DNA from: Ketobacter alkanivorans
GTDB taxonomy: Bacteria; Pseudomonadota; Gammaproteobacteria; Pseudomonadales; Ketobacteraceae
NCBI RefSeq assembly: GCF_002863865.1
Contig: NZ_CP022684.1
Location: 3,005,501-3,069,500, forward strand
Direction of reading: 5' to 3'
DNA: 64,000 nt
The notes below the pieces were generated by a model that was not told where the DNA came from, did no database searches, and worked only from the letters and a program-made list of their open reading frames with translations. Below, piece after piece: positions 8,550 to 16,632 of the stretch. Made by a program: the position numbers and the translations under genes. Position 1 is the first letter of the stretch. Each line of letters starts with the position of its first letter.

Positions 8550-9728
8550 TCAGTTGCCTCCATCCAGTTGGATTGAATTCATATAAGCTTTGAACAAATT
8601 GATATAACGGGGCACGTCCAGCAGGAAGGAATCGTGGCCTTGTGGGCATTCGATGTCGGCGTAGGTGACCTGCTTGCGGGCAGCCAGCAGCGCCTCCACG
8701 ATCTCACGGGAGCGCTCCGGGGAGAACCGCCAATCGGTGGTGAAGGACAACACCAGAAAGCGGGCTTTGGCCTGGGCCAGCGCCTTGCGCAGGTCGTGAT
8801 CGTAGTCTTGCGCAGGGTCAAAGTAGTCCAGCGCACGGGTCATCAACAGGTAGGTGTTGGCGTCGAAGTTTTTCGAGAACACTTCCCCCTGATAGTTCAG
8901 GTAGCTCTCGACCTGAAATTCCACGTTAAAGTCGAAACTGATGGCTCCGTTGCGCAGTTCACGGCCGAATTTCTCCCGCATGGCGGCATCCGACAAATAG
9001 GTGATGTGGCCGAGCATGCGGGCCAGGCTGAGGCCGATTTTGGGGTACTTGTTGTGCTCGTAATAATGGCCTTCGCAGAAATCGGGATCCGAGAGGATGG
9101 CTTTGCGGGCCACCTCGTTGAAGGCGATATTCTGCGCCGACAGCTTGGGCGCTGCGGCGATGACCACGGCATTGCGCACCAGATCCGGAAAGTCCATGGC
9201 CCACTGCATGGCCTGCATGCCCCCCAGGCTGCCGCCCACGACTGCCGACCAATGGGGAATGCCCAGGTGCAGCATCAGCGCATGTTGGCTGTTGACCCAA
9301 TCTTTCACGGTCATGATGGGAAAGTCGGGGCCGTAGGGTTTGTTGGTGTCCGGGTTGATGGAGGTGGGGCCGGTGCTGCCGTGGCAGCCCCCTAAATTGT
9401 TCAGGCTCACCACGAAGAAGCGGTTGGTGTCGATGGCTTTACCGGGGCCGATGCAGGCATCCCACCAGCCGGGTCGCTTGTCTTCGGCGCTGTGGTAACC
9501 GGCGGCGTGGTGGTGGCCGCTTAAGGCGTGGCACACCAGCACGGCATTGGTTTTGGCTGCGTTCAATGTGCCGTAGGTTTCAAAGATCAGTTCGTAATGG
9601 GGCAGGGTCTTGCGACATTGCAGGGTAATGGGTTGTTCGCAACGGAATCGCTGGGGCTGAACAATGCCCACGGAGCCGTCTTTAAAGTCCAAAGCGGTGT
9701 GAACAGGGGTGGTTTCCTGTGTTTCCAA
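8550..9728 (-). CDS. metX: MetX, homoserine O-acyltransferase
   Basis: 392 residues of the alpha/beta-hydrolase MetX family, the first committed step of methionine synthesis: transfer of an acyl group from acyl-CoA to homoserine. The nucleophile elbow GGSLGGM gives Ser167; DWRF (Asp near 332) and GHDSF (His near 365) complete the triad. MetX proteins can use acetyl-CoA or succinyl-CoA; the Pseudomonas-type enzymes paired with MetW are generally succinyltransferases, but I cannot settle this from sequence alone. Transcribed toward metW. No S-box-like riboswitch is apparent in the 84 bp upstream. Confidence 0.93.
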   Translation of the reverse strand: METQETTPVHTALDFKDGSVGIVQPQRFRCEQPITLQCRKTLPHYELIFETYGTLNAAKTNAVLVCHALSGHHHAAGYHSAEDKRPGWWDACIGPGKAIDTNRFFVVSLNNLGGCHGSTGPTSINPDTNKPYGPDFPIMTVKDWVNSQHALMLHLGIPHWSAVVGGSLGGMQAMQWAMDFPDLVRNAVVIAAAPKLSAQNIAFNEVARKAILSDPDFCEGHYYEHNKYPKIGLSLARMLGHITYLSDAAMREKFGRELRNGAISFDFNVEFQVESYLNYQGEVFSKNFDANTYLLMTRALDYFDPAQDYDHDLRKALAQAKARFLVLSFTTDWRFSPERSREIVEALLAARKQVTYADIECPQGHDSFLLDVPRYINLFKAYMNSIQLDGGN

Positions 9729-9812
9729 TCGTCTGCTACCTGCGTTGTGTCTAATGAAGGGCTAAATGAAGAGCGCAGTCTATCAGAAATGGCAGGCAGG
9801 GGTAGGGTCGGG

Positions 9813-11795
9813 TTACAGTGGGCGCGATGAAAACTGGGAGCTGATAATGGGGATCACCTTGCGACTCTGATGGATGGGAGCCGGTTTGCGCAGGCCTTTG
9901 ATCATGTCTTCAACCTGGGCGACCTGTTCATCCAGATCCTCCAGCATGGATTCCATATTGGCGATGCGCTGCTCGGAGGTTTCCTCGGCGTTGCCCAGAA
10001 CCCGCAGTTTGGTGATGTGCTCATCCAGTAGGTGTTTTTGTTCCTGAGCGTTTTGGAACAGGGGCAGCAGTACATCATTGAGCCACTCTTTGGCGGCCCG
10101 CTCGTACAAGCGGTAGATGGTGGAACCCTCGTTGACGATGGTGCTGAGAAAGCGCTTGGAGGTGGCCTTCTGTTCGGTGAGCAACTTGCGCAGATTGCGG
10201 CGGAAACTGCCTGCTTTGGTCCGCAGGTCTTCCAGCCGGGTGGTGTAGTCACGGGGGCTGAACCGGGGGTAATCCAGTGGCGCCATGCCCAGTTCGGCCT
10301 CGTACTTGGCGTAGATGTCCGCCACCATGGCCTGCAGCTTTTCGTGTTGGGAGGCCAGGCTCACCATGTCACCGTTTAGGTTGTCGAAAAAGCTGTCGAT
10401 GGCGTTGTTCATGCCGACGATGGTCCAGCTGCTGGTGAGGGCTTTGCCGGCATCTTTGAGGTACTGAGCCAGTTTGTTGCTGTTCACCGGCTCCAGCATG
10501 CTTGCCCCTTCCCGCAGGATCATCTTGCGGCTGGATTTCAGCAAAATCAGCTTTTTGTGGTAGAAGGCTTGCTCGTGACGGGCCTGGCTGAGCATTTTTT
10601 CCAGCTGGGATTTGCGGTCGGATTCTTCGGCTTTGAGTACGCGCAGTTCCGCCAGTACTGATTCGCGGCGGCGCAGCAGGGTTTTGCGGCTGCCGTGGAG
10701 CATGGCGTGGATGTCGCGGATAACGCTCTTCTGGATGAGGTGTTCCTTGCGTCGCATCATGTCGTTGGACAGCAGTTCTTCCAGCTCTGGCAGGAAGCTT
10801 TTGTCCAGTCTTTCCATATTGCCTTCCACCTGGGCCAGCAGGCCTTCTTTGGCGGAGACGCTGAGAATTTCATCGGGGGCAATGGCCAGCTGACGGGCAC
10901 ATTGGGCGCGAATGTCCCCCAGAATGCGTTTGTTGTATTGATCGTCCTCCAGTTCATCCCACACGGCATCGACTTTGTTCAGTACCGCGTACACCCCGGT
11001 GGATTCACGCAGGGAGAGGTCACGGATGTGTCGGTTCCAGATGTCCAGATCGGTGGCGCTGACGCCGGTGGAGGCGGATAGCAGAAACAGGATCGACTGG
11101 GCCTCTGGCAGCAGGCTGAAGGTCAGCTCTGGCTCGCAGCCCAGGGCGTTGAGGCCGGGGGTGTCAATGATGGTGAGGCCCTGACGCAGCAGGGGATGAT
11201 CAAAGTTGATCATGGCGTGACGCCAGGCCGGGATCAGCACCTTGTCCTCGTTGTTCGGGTCTTTTTCCAGCAGATCGATCTGGAACCCCATGGCGGATGC
11301 TTCGCGGGGGCTGACGGACTTGAGTTGCGCTACCTCGGCAAAGGCTTTCTTGATCATGCGCGGGTCTTCGGCGTTCAGCGGCACAAACACCCACTTATCG
11401 GGGATCTTGCGGAAGCTGGCCAGACTGGAACCGACCATCCGGGTTTCAATCGGCAGCAGGCGGATGTAGCTTTCCGTGGAGCGGTGATCGTAGAGCAGCT
11501 CAGTGGGGCACATGGTGGTGCGGCCAGCACCGGATGGCAGGATGCGCGTGCCGTAATGACTGAAGAACAGGGCGTTGATCAGCTCAGTCTTGCCGCGGGA
11601 GAACTCACCCACGAAGGCGATGGTGATTTTGTCTTCTTTCAGGGTCTGCAGCGCCTGTTCAAGCTTGGATTCCAGCTCAGGGTTCTGCACATTGTGATCA
11701 ATCAGCCAGCCACGGTAACGCGTCAGTTCGCGGTGGATTTCCTGCCGCCACTGAAGATAGGCATCCATCTGATTGGAAAGACGCGCTGACTCCAT
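9813..11795 (-). CDS. Dynamin-like GTPase
   Basis: 660 residues. The P-loop is GEFSRGKT (residues 63-70). Switch 2 is DTPGLNALG near residue 205 and the specificity motif NKVD is near residue 270. A long helical C-terminal half with heptad-like coiled-coil stretches matches bacterial dynamin-like proteins, which bind GTP and act at membranes. No obvious transmembrane anchor is present. In Pseudomonas the metX and yggT regions are almost adjacent, so this gene is accessory here. The membrane-remodelling role is known for some family members; the target in this organism is unknown. Confidence 0.85.
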   Translation of the reverse strand: MESARLSNQMDAYLQWRQEIHRELTRYRGWLIDHNVQNPELESKLEQALQTLKEDKITIAFVGEFSRGKTELINALFFSHYGTRILPSGAGRTTMCPTELLYDHRSTESYIRLLPIETRMVGSSLASFRKIPDKWVFVPLNAEDPRMIKKAFAEVAQLKSVSPREASAMGFQIDLLEKDPNNEDKVLIPAWRHAMINFDHPLLRQGLTIIDTPGLNALGCEPELTFSLLPEAQSILFLLSASTGVSATDLDIWNRHIRDLSLRESTGVYAVLNKVDAVWDELEDDQYNKRILGDIRAQCARQLAIAPDEILSVSAKEGLLAQVEGNMERLDKSFLPELEELLSNDMMRRKEHLIQKSVIRDIHAMLHGSRKTLLRRRESVLAELRVLKAEESDRKSQLEKMLSQARHEQAFYHKKLILLKSSRKMILREGASMLEPVNSNKLAQYLKDAGKALTSSWTIVGMNNAIDSFFDNLNGDMVSLASQHEKLQAMVADIYAKYEAELGMAPLDYPRFSPRDYTTRLEDLRTKAGSFRRNLRKLLTEQKATSKRFLSTIVNEGSTIYRLYERAAKEWLNDVLLPLFQNAQEQKHLLDEHITKLRVLGNAEETSEQRIANMESMLEDLDEQVAQVEDMIKGLRKPAPIHQSRKVIPIISSQFSSRPL

Positions 11796-11867
11796 CTGCT
11801 TACATCACTCGTGTGGTAGTTCAAATTGACATACTTATGCCAAGGCTGACGCTAACCCCTTGAACCC

Positions 11868-12161
11868 TCAGGGCTTGCCAATGTTCAGCTTAGCAGGAAT
11901 TTTAACCGGTGCGTGAATCCGAATGCGTTTACTCCGCCCCAGTTCCCCTTTTTCGATGGCCACCTGACTTTTGCTGACACCAAAGGACTTTGCCAGAAAT
12001 CGGGTCAGGTGGTCATTGGCCTTGCCGTCCACCGGCGGGGCGGTAATGCGTATTTTCAGTTCGTTTCCGTGATCCCCTACGATTTCGTCAGTGGCGGCCT
12101 TGGGCTGCAGACGGCAATCCAGAATCAGATCGTCGCCCTGCCAGCGATACCAGTCGGCCAT
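11868..12161 (-). CDS. yggU: YggU/DUF167 family protein
   Basis: 97 residues matching the small DUF167 (YggU) family, with the characteristic blocks [23 protein letters not shown] and [11 protein letters not shown]. The fold is known but no biochemical function is established. It begins three bases after yggT, so the two form a transcription unit, an arrangement common across gammaproteobacteria (yggS-proC-yggT-yggU). Confidence 0.9.
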   Translation of the reverse strand: MADWYRWQGDDLILDCRLQPKAATDEIVGDHGNELKIRITAPPVDGKANDHLTRFLAKSFGVSKSQVAIEKGELGRSKRIRIHAPVKIPAKLNIGKP

Positions 12162-12164
12162 GGC

Positions 12165-12725
12165 TCAAGGCATGCCGTTGAGCTGGAACAGGTTTTTGAT
12201 AAAAATCAGCGCCAGCATCACCAGCATGGGTGAGATGTCCAGCCCACCCATGGGGGGAATGATTTTGCGGGCCGGAGCCAGCACCGGTTCGGCGATCTGA
12301 CGCAGTATATCTGCAAACGGGTTGTAGCCGCCGCTGGCCGCTGTGACCCAGCTCAGGATGGCGGATACGAAGATCACAAACAGGAAGAAATTGATCACCG
12401 TGTTGGCAATGGACTTTAACGCAAAAATGATCAGCCCCAGGATGGGCACACCGGCGGCATCGCTGAACACAAATATATACAGGCCCAGTTTGATCGCAAC
12501 CACGATCAGAAACAGCGCCAGCGAGGCTATGTCCAGGCCACGATAGCCGGGCACGACTCTGCGCAGGGGGATCAAAAACGGGTTGGTGGCTTTAACGATG
12601 AACTGGGATATCGGGTTGTAGAAATCCGCCCGCACCATTTGCAGTATGAATCGGGCCAGCACGATGGAAATGTAGATATCAAATAGGGTGGTGATCAGAA
12701 AAAGAAAAGCGCCGCTTACGTTCAT
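12165..12725 (-). CDS. yggT: YggT family membrane protein
   Basis: 186 residues with two YGGT repeats, each a pair of hydrophobic segments with a conserved FINPF-like turn (residues about 8-90 and 100-180; NPFLIPLRRVVPG and EPVLAPARKIIPP are the repeat signatures). An inner-membrane protein of uncertain function, possibly linked to osmotic or ion homeostasis and, in plastids, to membrane protein assembly. The 123-bp gap from proC is longer than usual and could hold a separate promoter. Confidence 0.9.
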   Translation of the reverse strand: MNVSGAFLFLITTLFDIYISIVLARFILQMVRADFYNPISQFIVKATNPFLIPLRRVVPGYRGLDIASLALFLIVVAIKLGLYIFVFSDAAGVPILGLIIFALKSIANTVINFFLFVIFVSAILSWVTAASGGYNPFADILRQIAEPVLAPARKIIPPMGGLDISPMLVMLALIFIKNLFQLNGMP

Positions 12726-12848
12726 GTTCAGGTGTTCCTGGTTCAGATGTGCCTATTATCAGGGTGCAAGTTTGGATGAATGCCCTAATCATAACAGGAA
12801 GTGTAGGTTATTGGGCGAACCCACACCCTGCCAGAATTGAATGATTTT

Positions 12849-13658
12849 TCAGCCGGAAAGCTCTTTTGAGCGCTGATAGGCTCCCTGCAGTGCTTCAGCG
12901 AAGATTTCCCGCAGCTTGTTGTCTTCCATGATGCCGATGGCGCGCTCGGTGGTGCCGCCGGGGGAGGTGACGCGGCGGCGCAGCTCCGCGGGTTCGACAT
13001 CGCTGGTGATGGCCATTTGCGCTGATCCCAGAGCGGTTTGCAGGGTCAGCTGTTTGGCGACTTGTTCGCTCAGACCCAGAGCCGTGCCCGCTGCAACCAT
13101 GGCTTCCATAACCAGGAAGAAATAAGCAGGGCCGCTGCCGGAAACGGCAGTAACGGCGTCGATCTGATCTTCATTTTCAACCCACAGGGCCAGGCCCACG
13201 GCTGCCATAACGGTGCGGGCTTGCTCGCGCTGGGTGGCGGTTACGTTGGTGTTGGCAAACAGGCCGGTCGCGCCGGTTTCGACCAAGGCGGGGGTGTTCG
13301 GCATGCAGCGCACGATGGGCATGTCCTGCCCCAGCCATTGTTGCAGCTTGGCCAGGGTAATACCGGCGGCAATGCTCAATACCAGCGGTTTGCGCTGCTG
13401 AAACAGGCCTTGCAGCGGTGCCAGCACCTGTTCCATCACCTGAGGTTTCACCGCCAGCACCACCACGTCGGCCTTTTGGCAGCCGTTGATATTGTCACGG
13501 GTGGTGTTTACCTGCAGCTGCTTGCGCACCTGGGCCAGTTGCTGTTCGTTGATGTCACACAGGGTGATATTGATAGGATCCATGCCTTTGGCAATCATGC
13601 CACCGGCCAGACTGCTGGCCATGTTGCCAGCGCCGATAAACGTTATCTTGATGCTCAT
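12849..13658 (-). CDS. proC: Pyrroline-5-carboxylate reductase
   Basis: 269 residues. The NAD(P)H-binding Rossmann motif FIGAGNMASSLAGG is at the N-terminus and VSGSGPAYFF lies in the C-terminal dimerisation domain, together with SPGGTTERAI. It catalyses the last step of proline synthesis, reduction of pyrroline-5-carboxylate. In most gammaproteobacteria it sits next to yggS; here the gntR and alkB genes separate them. Confidence 0.95.
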   Translation of the reverse strand: MSIKITFIGAGNMASSLAGGMIAKGMDPINITLCDINEQQLAQVRKQLQVNTTRDNINGCQKADVVVLAVKPQVMEQVLAPLQGLFQQRKPLVLSIAAGITLAKLQQWLGQDMPIVRCMPNTPALVETGATGLFANTNVTATQREQARTVMAAVGLALWVENEDQIDAVTAVSGSGPAYFFLVMEAMVAAGTALGLSEQVAKQLTLQTALGSAQMAITSDVEPAELRRRVTSPGGTTERAIGIMEDNKLREIFAEALQGAYQRSKELSG

Positions 13659-13781
13659 CTGTCGTCTCTGAAGTTGGTTTCAGCGAAAAATAGTTGAAGC
13701 GTAGGATAACGATTCTATGACGGAGATGTTACGTTTTTCTGGCCACAGGCCGGTGTTGTGCTGTGCCAGCGAACAATAGCC

Positions 13782-14447
13782 TCAAGCGGCGTTTTGTTGC
13801 GCAAGGGCCCGCAGCACAATTTGACACTGGTTTTCGCCGTATTCCCGGATGTCGGCAACGGTGGCAGAGGCGTCTCTGGCCAGCACGTTTTTTACCAGGC
13901 GTTGGAATATGCTCAAAGAGACATCAAATTCAGTGGTTTCCGCCCGTAAGGCGATGTAGGAGTAGCGCTGCAACAGCGGCAGTAGCCCCTCAATATCCTG
14001 GGCCAGATAGGGGTTTTTGGCAAAGCGCCGGGTCGCAATTTGTACAAAACGGAATGCAACCTCATGGGCCTGCAGCAGGTCGTTGTCTTGAAACAGTTTC
14101 CCCAGATCGCCCACCATGGCGATCAGGTCTTCCACTTCACCCTCTTGCCACTCTTCTGCAACCTGCGCCGCCAGCCTGCTGAACAACAGAAACAAAAAGT
14201 CGTACAGATATCGAACCTGTTGTGGATTGACATCGCATACGCGCACGCCCCGGCGAGGTTGCAGCTCAACCAGATGCATGTTCTCCAGAAGGCGAAATGC
14301 CTCACGAAGTGAGTTGGTGCTCACTTCAAGGGATTTGGCCAGCTCATTCTCCGGCAGGCGGCTGCCCGGCGCAAATTCACCGGTAACGATTTTCTGCGTC
14401 AAATGTTGGGCGATTTGCTCGCTTAGGCTCAAGGTTTTCAACGGCAT
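13782..14447 (-). CDS. GntR-family (FadR/FCD subfamily) regulator next to alkB
   Basis: 221 residues. The N-terminal winged helix-turn-helix spans residues about 8-75, with PENELAKSLEVSTNSLREAF as recognition region and RRGVRVCDV as wing. The C-terminal all-helical part resembles the FCD ligand-binding domain (residues about 85-215). Divergently transcribed from alkB with a 135-bp shared control region containing a perfect inverted repeat. A GntR regulator also sits next to alkB2 in Alcanivorax. The likely job is repression of alkB and of itself, with a fatty acid or acyl-CoA as inducer; the ligand is an inference from the subfamily. Confidence 0.85.
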   Translation of the reverse strand: MPLKTLSLSEQIAQHLTQKIVTGEFAPGSRLPENELAKSLEVSTNSLREAFRLLENMHLVELQPRRGVRVCDVNPQQVRYLYDFLFLLFSRLAAQVAEEWQEGEVEDLIAMVGDLGKLFQDNDLLQAHEVAFRFVQIATRRFAKNPYLAQDIEGLLPLLQRYSYIALRAETTEFDVSLSIFQRLVKNVLARDASATVADIREYGENQCQIVLRALAQQNAA

Positions 14448-14499
14448 GGTTCATTAGCTCCAGTGTTACGGGGGCCATTATCGCGGAAACTTAAACATG

Positions 14500-14529
14500 A
14501 GTCTATTCTTGAATTGTTTGACAATTCAA
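14500..14529 (-). promoter_or_regulatory. Predicted promoter of the gntR regulator
   Basis: On the minus strand a -35 TTGAAT (14524-14529) and a -10 TAGACT (14500-14505) are separated by 18 bp. The whole core lies within or next to the inverted repeat at 14505-14533, so the same operator would block both this promoter and that of alkB. This predicts autoregulation. Confidence 0.5.
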
Positions 14530-14533
14530 GAAT
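14505..14533. promoter_or_regulatory. Operator: perfect 13-bp inverted repeat between gntR and alkB
   Basis: ATTCTTGAATTGT (14505-14517), three central bases TTG, then the exact complement ACAATTCAAGAAT (14521-14533). The dyad covers the -35 elements of both divergent promoters. Long AT-rich dyads of this size are what a dimeric FadR-type GntR protein would bind. It is the only strong dyad in the intergenic region. Confidence 0.75.
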
Positions 14534-14546
14534 TCATTTATAGATT
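14518..14546 (+). promoter_or_regulatory. Predicted sigma-70 promoter of alkB
   Basis: A consensus -35 TTGACA (14518-14523), 17-bp spacer and -10 TAGATT (14541-14546) precede alkB. The start of transcription is expected near 14553, giving a leader of about 30 bases. A GAGG ribosome site lies at 14573-14576, six bases before the ATG. The strong promoter overlapping the operator implies control mainly by repression. Confidence 0.65.
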
Positions 14547-14582
14547 GGGGCCAAGTATAAATGAATAAGAACGAGGTAGTAG

Positions 14583-15743
14583 ATGTTTGAGTCGATGTCG
14601 CCGGATCGCATGCTGGCGTTAAAAAAGTGGGGCTATTTGCTGTTTTGGGCGACGATGGTGCCATTGGTTCCCTTTGCAGCCATGATTGGGCAGGATTCCG
14701 GCACCCAGAACTACTGGGCGTTTTTTCTGTACGCGGTGGTGTTTGGCATCATCCCCATCGCGGATTTCGTGATTGGTAAAGATCCCAGCAACCCAGACGA
14801 GGCGGTGCAGGTGCCTGCCATGAGCGAGGAGCGCATCTACCGTGTATTCACGCTGCTGATGGCGGGGATTTGGCTGATTGTTCAGGGTTATGCAGGTTAC
14901 GTGTTCATCAACAATGACTATTCCATTTGGGGTCAGCTGGGCTGGATACTGTCTATCGGTACCGTGGGCGGCATCATCGCCATCAACTTGGGCCATGAGC
15001 TGATCCACAAAGATCCCAAGCTGGAGAACTGGGCCGGTGGCCTGATGCTGGCGTCGGTTACCTACGCTGGTTTTAAGGTGGAGCACGTGCGTGGCCATCA
15101 CGTCCATGTGTCTACCCCCGAAGACGCTTCCTCCAGCCGCTACAATCAAACGCTGTATCACTTTTTGCCCAGGGCTTTTGTTCGTAATTTCATCAACGCC
15201 TGGAAGTTGGAGAAGCAGTACCTGGAGCGCAAAGGCCACGCCAATATCAGTGTGCATAACGAGCTGATTTGGTGGTACGCCATCTCGGCGCTGTTCGCAG
15301 TAGGTTATGGCGTAGTGTGGGGCTGGATGGGTGTGGTGTTCTTTTTAGGGCAGAGCTTTGTTGCCGCGCTTACCCTAGAGGTCATTAACTACGTGGAGCA
15401 TTACGGCCTGCACCGTCGTGAAAACGACAAAGGTCGCTACGAGCGGGTGACACCGGCTCACAGCTGGAATTCCAATTACCTGCTCACCAACGTTGCCTTG
15501 TTTCAGTTGCAGCGCCACAGCGATCATCACGCCTACGCCAAACGCCGCTATCAGGTGTTGCGTCATTATGAAGAAAGCCCCCAACTACCGGCCGGTTACG
15601 CCAGCATGTATGTGTTGGCGTGGTTTCCGCCCCTGTGGAAGAAGATCATGAACCCCCGAGTGGAAGCCTACTATCAGGGTGAAATGGATCAGCTGTTCCG
15701 CGAGCGTGGCCGAGTCAATAATATCATCCAGCCCGCCCGGTAA
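14583..15743 (+). CDS. alkB: AlkB, alkane 1-monooxygenase
   Basis: 386 residues, an integral-membrane non-heme di-iron hydroxylase that oxidises n-alkanes to 1-alkanols using rubredoxin electrons. All histidine motifs are present: HELIHK (138-143), EHVRGHH (167-173), the AlkB signature NYVEHYGL (269-276) and LQRHSDHHA (309-317). About six hydrophobic segments are visible, mainly in the first 130 residues and at 230-265. No rubredoxin or rubredoxin reductase gene is adjacent, so electrons must come from partners encoded elsewhere. It sits between proC and yggS, which are normally neighbours, suggesting insertion into a conserved block. The signature NYVEHYGL separates it from fatty-acid desaturases and xylene monooxygenase. 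Confidence 0.95.
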   Translation: MFESMSPDRMLALKKWGYLLFWATMVPLVPFAAMIGQDSGTQNYWAFFLYAVVFGIIPIADFVIGKDPSNPDEAVQVPAMSEERIYRVFTLLMAGIWLIVQGYAGYVFINNDYSIWGQLGWILSIGTVGGIIAINLGHELIHKDPKLENWAGGLMLASVTYAGFKVEHVRGHHVHVSTPEDASSSRYNQTLYHFLPRAFVRNFINAWKLEKQYLERKGHANISVHNELIWWYAISALFAVGYGVVWGWMGVVFFLGQSFVAALTLEVINYVEHYGLHRRENDKGRYERVTPAHSWNSNYLLTNVALFQLQRHSDHHAYAKRRYQVLRHYEESPQLPAGYASMYVLAWFPPLWKKIMNPRVEAYYQGEMDQLFRERGRVNNIIQPAR

Positions 15744-15755
15744 TTATGGCATTGA

Positions 15756-16448
15756 TCAACGGCGCTCCCCAAAGAGCGCCGTTCCCACTCTGACCAGGGT
15801 GCTGCCCTCTGCGATGGCGGCTTCCAGATCGTCGGACATGCCCATGGACAGCGCCTGCGTGGTAATGCCCGCTTCTTCGAGTTGCTGTTTTAACAACGCC
15901 AGACGATGAAAAGCCGCCCGTTGTGGTGTCTCATCCTCACCCGCTGCCTGCACCCGCGAAGGAATACACATCAACCCTGCCAAGTGCAGATTGGGCAGGC
16001 CGGAGACAGCCCTGGCCAAGGGTAGCACCTGCTCTGGCGGCACCCCTGATTTGGTGTCTTCGTGATCGATATTTACCTGCAGACACACTTTTAAAGGGGG
16101 CAGATGCGCCGGGCGTTGCTCGCTCAGACGGCGCGCCACTTTCTCTCGGTCTATGCTGTGAACCCAATCAAAATGCTCTGCGATGGGGCGGGTTTTGTTG
16201 GATTGGATGGGGCCGATAAAATGCCAGACAATGTCCAGATCATTCAGGTCTGCCAGTTTGCTTTCCGCCTCTTGCCAGTAGCTTTCGCCAAAATCACGCT
16301 GCCCCAGATCGTACAGAGTGCGGATGGCATCGCTGGGGTGCTTTTTGCTCACGGCCAGCAGGGTAGGCTCTGGCTTGCCGAGGCGGGCGGCGGCGTCCCG
16401 AATATGTTGGATCACCTGTTGGAAGCGTTGTTGCAGATCGTTTGTCAT
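15756..16448 (-). CDS. yggS: YggS, pyridoxal-phosphate homeostasis protein
   Basis: 230 residues of the YggS/PROSC family, a PLP-binding TIM-barrel without known catalysis that buffers free PLP. The cofactor lysine is in LLAVSKKHP (Lys35), and the phosphate-binding region is SMGMSDDLEAAIAEGSTLVR near the C-terminus. It is transcribed divergently from pilT, as in Pseudomonas, and convergently with alkB (12 bp between stops). Confidence 0.94.
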   Translation of the reverse strand: MTNDLQQRFQQVIQHIRDAAARLGKPEPTLLAVSKKHPSDAIRTLYDLGQRDFGESYWQEAESKLADLNDLDIVWHFIGPIQSNKTRPIAEHFDWVHSIDREKVARRLSEQRPAHLPPLKVCLQVNIDHEDTKSGVPPEQVLPLARAVSGLPNLHLAGLMCIPSRVQAAGEDETPQRAAFHRLALLKQQLEEAGITTQALSMGMSDDLEAAIAEGSTLVRVGTALFGERR

Positions 16449-16569
16449 GGCTTTGGGCTGGAGTTACGGAATTTTTTGGGAAAGTGTGGTATTTAATCAC
16501 AAAAATCAATTAGGTGGGGGCTTGAAAAAAGTGGCAGGCCGAATGTCTGCTAATCTTGAAGAGTCCTAT

Positions 16570-16599
16570 GCTCAAATATATTGGGCTCAAACATATCGG
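16570..16599 (+). repeat. Tandem 15-bp repeat upstream of pilT
   Basis: Two adjacent copies, GCTCAAATATATTGG (16570-16584) and GCTCAAACATATCGG (16585-16599), identical at 13 of 15 positions, end 33 bp before the pilT ATG. They could be a direct-repeat binding site or simply a local duplication. Nothing else in the 184-bp yggS-pilT gap stands out. Confidence 0.6.
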
Positions 16600-16632
16600 G
16601 TTCGAATTTAACCAGTTCAGAGAAGGTATCCC

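Noticed and set aside
8634..9395. A 253-codon open frame antisense to metX
   Set aside because: It is a mirror of metX codon bias; metX is intact with its catalytic triad.
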